From JBFWNZ01 sp050250795 (GTDB lineage Bacteria > Pseudomonadota > Alphaproteobacteria > UBA8366), in NCBI GenBank assembly GCA_050250795.1, contig JBFWNZ010000195.1:1-7125 (forward strand): a stretch of 7,125 nt of DNA. Direction: 5' to 3'. A program made the translations under genes and the position numbers. Each line of letters begins with the position of its first letter. The stretch's first letter is position 1. This document shows positions 5,908-7,125 of the stretch, piece by piece. The notes below the pieces were generated by a model that saw only the letters and a list, made by a program, of their open reading frames with translations, did no database searches and was not told where the DNA came from.

Positions 5908-5928
5908 CCGGCGTTGCATCCCTGAACG

Positions 5929-5953
5929 AAAGGCCCGCTTTGCGGGCCTTTTT
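5929..5953 (+). terminator. Rho-independent terminator after the disordered-protein gene
   Basis: A perfect 10-bp inverted repeat (AAAGGCCCGC at 5929-5938 and GCGGGCCTTT at 5942-5951) encloses a TTT loop and runs into five consecutive T residues at 5949-5953. It lies 21 nt after the TGA of the disordered-protein gene and 4 nt before the end of the convergent dehydrogenase gene. Read leftward, the hairpin is followed only by TTTCGTT, so it may also end the dehydrogenase message, but less efficiently. Confidence 0.9.
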
Positions 5954-5957
5954 CATG

Positions 5958-7079
5958 TCAGGCGAACCGGTCCGGCGCGAGCATCGCTGCGGTGAGTCCT
6001 TCATCGGCATAGAGCGACGTCAACTCGCCCTTGCAGATGAGCGCAGCCGTGGCTGCGGCCATCGCCGGCGACGTCTTGATGCCATAGCCGCCCTGCCCCG
6101 CCAGCCAGAAGAAGCCCTCGGCATCCGGAGCGAAACCGACGACCGGCGTCTTGTCGGGGGCAAAACTGCGCAATCCCGCCCAACGATGCTCGATCCGCCG
6201 GATCGACAGGGTCGTCGCCCGCTCGATCCTGTCGACCGCCATGGCGACGTCCAGTTCCTCCGGCTGCGCGTCGCAAGGCGGGCTGGGCGTCTCGTCCGCC
6301 GGGGAGCCCATCAGGCGACCCGCGTCGGGCTTGATGTACCACGTCTCTGACGCATCGATGGTCAGCGGCCAGCCGGATATGTCCATGACCGGCTCGGGCG
6401 CGAAGCGGATCGCCGTCCGCCGCTTCGGAACCAGCCCGATAGGCCGCACACCGGCCATTGCCGCCACGGCATCCGCCCATGCCCCGGCCGCGTTCACCAG
6501 GACCGGCGCAGCGAATTCGCCCGCGGTGCAGCGCACATGCCATCGCCCGCCCCTGCGCTCGATTGCGGTGGCGTCCGCATCCGTCGCGAGCGTGCCGCCG
6601 CGCGACCGCAGGCCTTTCAGGAACCCGCCATGCAGGGCATGCACGTCGATGTCCTGCGAGGCAGGCTCATGCAGCGCGTATTTCACAACCGCCGGCCGCA
6701 GCGCCGGCACGAGCGCACAGGCTCCGGCAGCTCCGATATCCCGCACGATACCGGACCGCCCGTCGGCAAAGCCGAGCAGCGCGTCGATAGCGGCCTCGTC
6801 GCCGCCCGCCCCCACGAACAAGGCGCCGCGCGGCGACAGCAGGGAATGCTCGGCAAAGCCCTGCGGCGGGGCCTCCAGGAACGGCTTCGACAGACGCGCC
6901 AGCGCGCGGATGGCGACGCTCCCATAGAGTTCGGTGTACTGCGCGGCGGAACGGCCGGTCGTGTGATAGCCGGGCGCGCTTTCGCGTTCCAGAACCACCG
7001 TGCGGCCATGCGCTGCAAGCGCCCATCCCGCCGACGCCCCGGCGATGCCGCCCCCGATCACCAGGAAATCTGCGTCCAT
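5958..7079 (-). CDS. FAD-dependent D-amino-acid dehydrogenase/oxidase, DauA (D-arginine dehydrogenase)-like
   Basis: A 373-aa flavoprotein of the DAO family, expected to deaminate oxidatively a D-amino acid or related amine to the 2-oxo acid in the cytoplasm, passing electrons to a quinone or other acceptor. The Rossmann motif GGGIAGASAGW is at 9-19 and the FAD-ribose Glu31 ends the second strand. The sequence tracks Pseudomonas aeruginosa DauA (375 aa, recalled from memory) end to end at a constant one-residue offset: PGYHTTGRSAAQYTELYG, LVNAAGAW, VRPIGLVPKRR, YIKPDAGRLMGSPAD, WAGLRSF and GQGGYGIKTS all match. Substrate-carboxylate and catalytic residues are kept: Ser44, Tyr52, Arg221, Tyr248, Arg304 and Gly331. 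Two pocket residues differ: His48 is Gln47, and Glu87, which binds the guanidinium, is Ala86. So the fold is confident, but D-arginine is doubtful as substrate. The ATG at 7079 is preceded by GAAGG (7093-7089). No transporter or imine-deaminase partner gene is adjacent. Confidence 0.9.
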   Translation of the reverse strand: MDADFLVIGGGIAGASAGWALAAHGRTVVLERESAPGYHTTGRSAAQYTELYGSVAIRALARLSKPFLEAPPQGFAEHSLLSPRGALFVGAGGDEAAIDALLGFADGRSGIVRDIGAAGACALVPALRPAVVKYALHEPASQDIDVHALHGGFLKGLRSRGGTLATDADATAIERRGGRWHVRCTAGEFAAPVLVNAAGAWADAVAAMAGVRPIGLVPKRRTAIRFAPEPVMDISGWPLTIDASETWYIKPDAGRLMGSPADETPSPPCDAQPEELDVAMAVDRIERATTLSIRRIEHRWAGLRSFAPDKTPVVGFAPDAEGFFWLAGQGGYGIKTSPAMAAATAALICKGELTSLYADEGLTAAMLAPDRFA

Positions 7080-7125
7080 CCGCTTTTGCCTTCGACTTCG
7101 GTTGCCCCCATATTGGGAGCGATCA

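Noticed and set aside
5398..5919. 173-codon minus-strand frame with leucine-rich content opposite the disordered-protein gene
   Set aside because: The plus-strand gene has a promoter, a ribosome binding site and a terminator in the right order. The minus frame lacks these and ends inside the promoter region.
7107..7117. Short palindrome CCCATATTGGG upstream of the dehydrogenase gene
   Set aside because: It is an 11-bp dyad with one mismatched pair, close to the window edge. It is too short to call an operator without comparative data.
7058..7125. Minus-strand frame open from the window edge and ending at 7058, overlapping the dehydrogenase start by 22 nt
   Set aside because: It could be the tail of an upstream gene, but only about 22 codons are visible and they show no motif, so it cannot be supported.
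1..7125. CRISPR array, transposon ends, tRNA or rRNA
   Set aside because: No regularly spaced direct repeats, transposase-like protein, cloverleaf-type sequence or rRNA-like stretch was seen on either strand.

Overview
The base composition is high-GC throughout, and gene order and protein features suggest an alphaproteobacterial chromosome. The organism cannot be named from this window. No rRNA, tRNA, insertion sequence, integrase or CRISPR array is visible. Coding density is high, and the only long gap is the 273-bp divergent spacer at 64-336.

Left part (1-4830). The first 63 bases hold the start of a leftward gene for a TauD/TfdA-type Fe(II)/2-oxoglutarate dioxygenase, cut by the window edge. 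A divergent spacer separates it from a rightward set of five genes: a PaaI-type hotdog thioesterase (TTG start at 337), a GFA-family zinc protein (827), and three ABC importer genes of the peptide/nickel class. The importer genes encode a secreted solute-binding protein (GTG start at 1263) and two permeases (2942 and 3910). From the GFA gene onward the reading frames overlap (11 nt, then two ATGA junctions), so translation is probably coupled. No ATPase gene is present, so the importer must borrow ATP-binding subunits encoded elsewhere.

Middle part (4827-5957). The second permease gene meets a leftward lipoprotein gene (BamE/SmpA-like motif) tail to tail, and their stop codons overlap. A 136-bp divergent spacer follows. 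It carries a good sigma70-type promoter with two GANTC sites exactly 10 bp apart. This promoter serves a 157-aa Q/S/D/G-rich protein of unknown function, which lacks Lys, His, Cys and Trp and is probably disordered. A strong intrinsic terminator closes that gene.

Right part (5958-7079). A leftward FAD-dependent amino-acid dehydrogenase gene closely resembles D-arginine dehydrogenase (DauA) along its full length. The residue that reads the cationic side chain in the Pseudomonas enzyme (Glu87) is Ala here, and His48 is Gln, so the substrate is probably different.

Taken together, the window looks like a nutrient-scavenging neighbourhood: import of an oligopeptide-like or amine-like compound, with a dioxygenase, a thioesterase, a GFA protein and an amino-acid dehydrogenase nearby. 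No single pathway is proven. The points most worth checking are the altered DauA-like active site, the unknown disordered protein with its GANTC promoter, and the importer without ATPases.
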